A stretch of DNA of 64,000 nt, taken from contig NZ_JADWPD010000005.1 of the NCBI RefSeq assembly GCF_017308975.1, positions 19,332 to 83,331 on the forward strand, written 5' to 3'. Under the pieces are notes generated by a model. That model saw only the letters and a list, made by a program, of their open reading frames with translations. It did not search any database and was not told the origin of the DNA. The DNA comes from Amycolatopsis sp. MtRt-6 (GTDB lineage Bacteria > Actinomycetota > Actinomycetes > Mycobacteriales > Pseudonocardiaceae). The translations under genes were made by a program, and so were the position numbers. This document shows positions 62,180-64,000 of the stretch, piece after piece. Each line of letters begins with the position of its first letter. Position 1 is the stretch's first letter.

Positions 62180-62238
62180 AGCCACCCGCGACCGGGCTCG
62201 TCCAGGCTCCCCACCCCGGCCGGGCCGGCGCGGCGCAC

Positions 62239-64000
62239 GTGTCCGCGCTTGCGTCCGCCGGCGGGACGTCCTTCGCGGTGGCCGAGAACGTCTTCATCAA
62301 TCCCGGCACCACCCCCGGACCGGCCGCCGTGGTGGAAGTCCTCCACCCGGGCCGCGACGGCCACCTGTTCGTCGGCCGGGCTTCGGAGGTCGAAGGGCTG
62401 CTGCGGCTGCTGGCTCCCAGCTCCGACACGACCAAGCCCGTGGTCGTGTCGGCCATGGCGGGCATGGGCGGCGTAGGGAAAACCGCGCTCGCCGTCCACA
62501 CCGCGATGCTCGCCGCCGAGCGCGGCTGGTGTCCGGGCGGGGTGCTGCTGGTGGACCTGCACGGTTACGACGCCGCGCCGGTGCGGCCCGCCCAGGTCTA
62601 CGCGTCGATGCTGCGGGTGCTGGGCATGCCCGACGAGCGGATCCCGGACACCGTCGACGAGCAGGCCGGCGAGTACCACCGGTGGCTCGACCGGCTGGCC
62701 GACCGCGGACGGCCGGTGCTGCTCGTGCTGGACAACGTCGCCGAAGCCGCCCAGGTGCGGGATCTGCTGCCGCGCCACCGCAAGCACCGCGCGCTGGTGA
62801 CCACCCGCGACCATCTCTTCGATACGGCCGCCGTGCGCCGGCTCTCCCTGGACGTCCTCACCGAGGCCGAGGCCGCCGACCTGCTGATCCGCACGCTCCG
62901 GGCCGCCGACCCCGCGGATCCCCGGCCCGGTGCCGAACCCGAGGTCGTCGGCCACCTGGTGCGGCTGTGCGGGCTGCTGCCGCTGGCGGTCGAGATCGCG
63001 GCCGCCATCCTCACCGACGAACCGACGACCGGCATCGCCACGCTGGCCGCCCAGTTCGCCGACGGGGAAGCGCGGGTGTCCGGTCTGCGGCACGGCGCAC
63101 GGAACGTCGGCTTTGTCATCGACGTCTCCTACCGGCGTCTCGCCGAGCGCGATCCCGGTGCCGCCGCGTTGCTGCCGCTGCTCACCCTCGACCCGGGACC
63201 GGACCTGGCCACCGAAACCGCCGCCGCGCTCGCCGGCGTGTCCACGGCGGCCGCGGCCACGCTGCTGCGGACCCTGCGCGCCGGCTCGCTCCTGCGGCAC
63301 ACCGCCGACGGCCGGTGGCAGCTCCACGACCTGGTCGCCTTCTACGCCCGCCGTCACCTCGCCGCCGACGTCGCGACCGCGGCGATGTCCCGGCTCGTCC
63401 GGTACTACCTCTGGTCGGCCGACGCCGCCGACGCCCACCTGCACGTTCTCCGCGGCCAGTTCCTCCCCGACCGGTTCGCCGGCCGGGCTCAGGCACTGGC
63501 CTGGTTCGACGCCGAGCGGGCGAACATCACCGCCCTCGTGGCCCTCACCCACCGCACCGGCCGCTACCGCGAAACCTGCCGGCTCGCCATGCTGATCGCC
63601 GAATACCTGCGCGGGCGGCGGCACTTCACCGACTGGATCACCGTCGCCGAGCACGCCGCCGCGGCGGCGACCGCGCTCGGCAACCCCCAGCGGATCGGAG
63701 CGGTGCTGAACCGCCTGGGTTTCGCGTTGTGCGCGGTGCGGCGGTTCGACGAGGCGATCGCGGCGCACGAGCGGGCGCGCGCCCTCTACCGCGAGTTCAA
63801 GGACCGCCACGGCGAGGCCCAGGCGGCCAACGGGCTCGGTCTCGCCTTGAGCGAGGTGAAGAGATTCAGGGAAGCCGTCACCGCCCACCGGCTCGCTCGC
63901 GCCATCTTCCGCGCCTCCGGCGACCGCCACGGCGAGGCCATGGCGTGGAACAACCTCGGGATCGCCTTGTGCGAGCTGAAGCGATTCGGCAGAGCGATCA
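62239..64000 (+). CDS. NB-ARC/TPR protein, cut by the window edge
   Basis: A STAND NTPase of which 587 residues are seen; the 3' end lies outside. I start it at GTG 62239, the first start in a frame open further upstream, though it has no good ribosome site; GTG 62278 is an alternative. The FVGR motif is at residue 44, Walker A GMGGVGKT at 75-82, Walker B VLLVLDN at about 160, and the GLPLA-like motif reads CGLLPLAVEIAA. TPR units begin near residue 480 (LNRLGFALCAVRRFDEAI, NGLGLALSEVKRFREAV). No SARP DNA-binding domain is present, so it is not an AfsR-type regulator. Confidence 0.88.
   Translation, partial: MSALASAGGTSFAVAENVFINPGTTPGPAAVVEVLHPGRDGHLFVGRASEVEGLLRLLAPSSDTTKPVVVSAMAGMGGVGKTALAVHTAMLAAERGWCPGGVLLVDLHGYDAAPVRPAQVYASMLRVLGMPDERIPDTVDEQAGEYHRWLDRLADRGRPVLLVLDNVAEAAQVRDLLPRHRKHRALVTTRDHLFDTAAVRRLSLDVLTEAEAADLLIRTLRAADPADPRPGAEPEVVGHLVRLCGLLPLAVEIAAAILTDEPTTGIATLAAQFADGEARVSGLRHGARNVGFVIDVSYRRLAERDPGAAALLPLLTLDPGPDLATETAAALAGVSTAAAATLLRTLRAGSLLRHTADGRWQLHDLVAFYARRHLAADVATAAMSRLVRYYLWSADAADAHLHVLRGQFLPDRFAGRAQALAWFDAERANITALVALTHRTGRYRETCRLAMLIAEYLRGRRHFTDWITVAEHAAAAATALGNPQRIGAVLNRLGFALCAVRRFDEAIAAHERARALYREFKDRHGEAQAANGLGLALSEVKRFREAVTAHRLARAIFRASGDRHGEAMAWNNLGIALCELKRFGRAI

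Noticed and set aside
62158-63930. Open frame of 590 codons opposite the NB-ARC gene
   Set aside because: The plus-strand frame has FVGR, Walker A and TPR motifs; the minus-strand product has none.
62239-64000. AfsR/SARP-type antibiotic regulator
   Set aside because: It has NB-ARC and TPR parts but no N-terminal SARP DNA-binding domain.

Overview
The window is about 72 percent G+C and reads as the chromosome of a filamentous actinomycete of the Pseudonocardiaceae, most likely Amycolatopsis or a close relative. The evidence is the codon bias, the many GTG and TTG starts, the gene order ahpE - DUF3052 - aceE ... PucR-type regulator - fabD - fabH - acpP - fabF (also seen in Mycobacterium and Streptomyces), and the intergenic palindromes. 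No organism search could be run. No prophage, insertion sequence, CRISPR array or large biosynthetic cluster was seen.

Layout. 1-5 kb: a run of pure G/C at the edge, two secreted proteins, a DHA2-type drug exporter, a decayed methyltransferase, a small secreted protein and tRNA-Val. 5-9.2 kb: peroxiredoxin, DUF3052 protein and the divergent pyruvate dehydrogenase E1 gene aceE. 9.3-17.8 kb: an accessory block with lactate dehydrogenase, SDR/TetR pair, lactate permease, PnuC, a 30-bp repeat array, an MscS-related membrane protein and an ABC-2 exporter. 17.9-24.6 kb: the fatty acid synthase II locus (fasR-like regulator, fabD, fabH, acpP, fabF, DUF3145). 24.8-35.8 kb: an Ala/Pro-rich membrane protein, a disulfide reductase relative, an Lsr2-like protein with a histone-H1-like tail, lipoate ligase plus three-gene transhydrogenase operon, and a TetR-controlled desaturase operon. 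35.8-45 kb: repeats with a DNA-damage-type promoter, a two-component system, MFS exporter with its TetR regulator, YjbQ, an ABC-2-like membrane protein, a HAD hydrolase and a rhomboid-like/MprF fusion. 45.1-49.6 kb: a two-gene SLATT plus PNP-NACHT-LRR system, the best candidate for a little-described immune system. 49.6-61.6 kb: proS and mixed housekeeping or accessory genes, including a secreted pseudoprotease. 61.7-64 kb: a small helical protein with a glycine-rich tail and an NB-ARC/TPR protein that runs off the edge, a second NLR-like module.

How the genes fit together. Carbon enters as lactate (permease and dehydrogenase), pyruvate goes to acetyl-CoA (AceE), acetyl units are elongated by FabD/FabH/AcpP/FabF and can be desaturated by the ferredoxin-reductase/desaturase pair, with NADPH available from the transhydrogenase. 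Three sites match the PafBC-dependent DNA-damage promoter (TTGTCRGTG, 8 bases, TANNNT), at 1262, 35941 and 52313. Many genes have a TANNNT hexamer 6-7 bases before the start codon, which suggests leaderless transcripts. All functions are inferred from sequence motifs and remembered family knowledge; no database search was possible.
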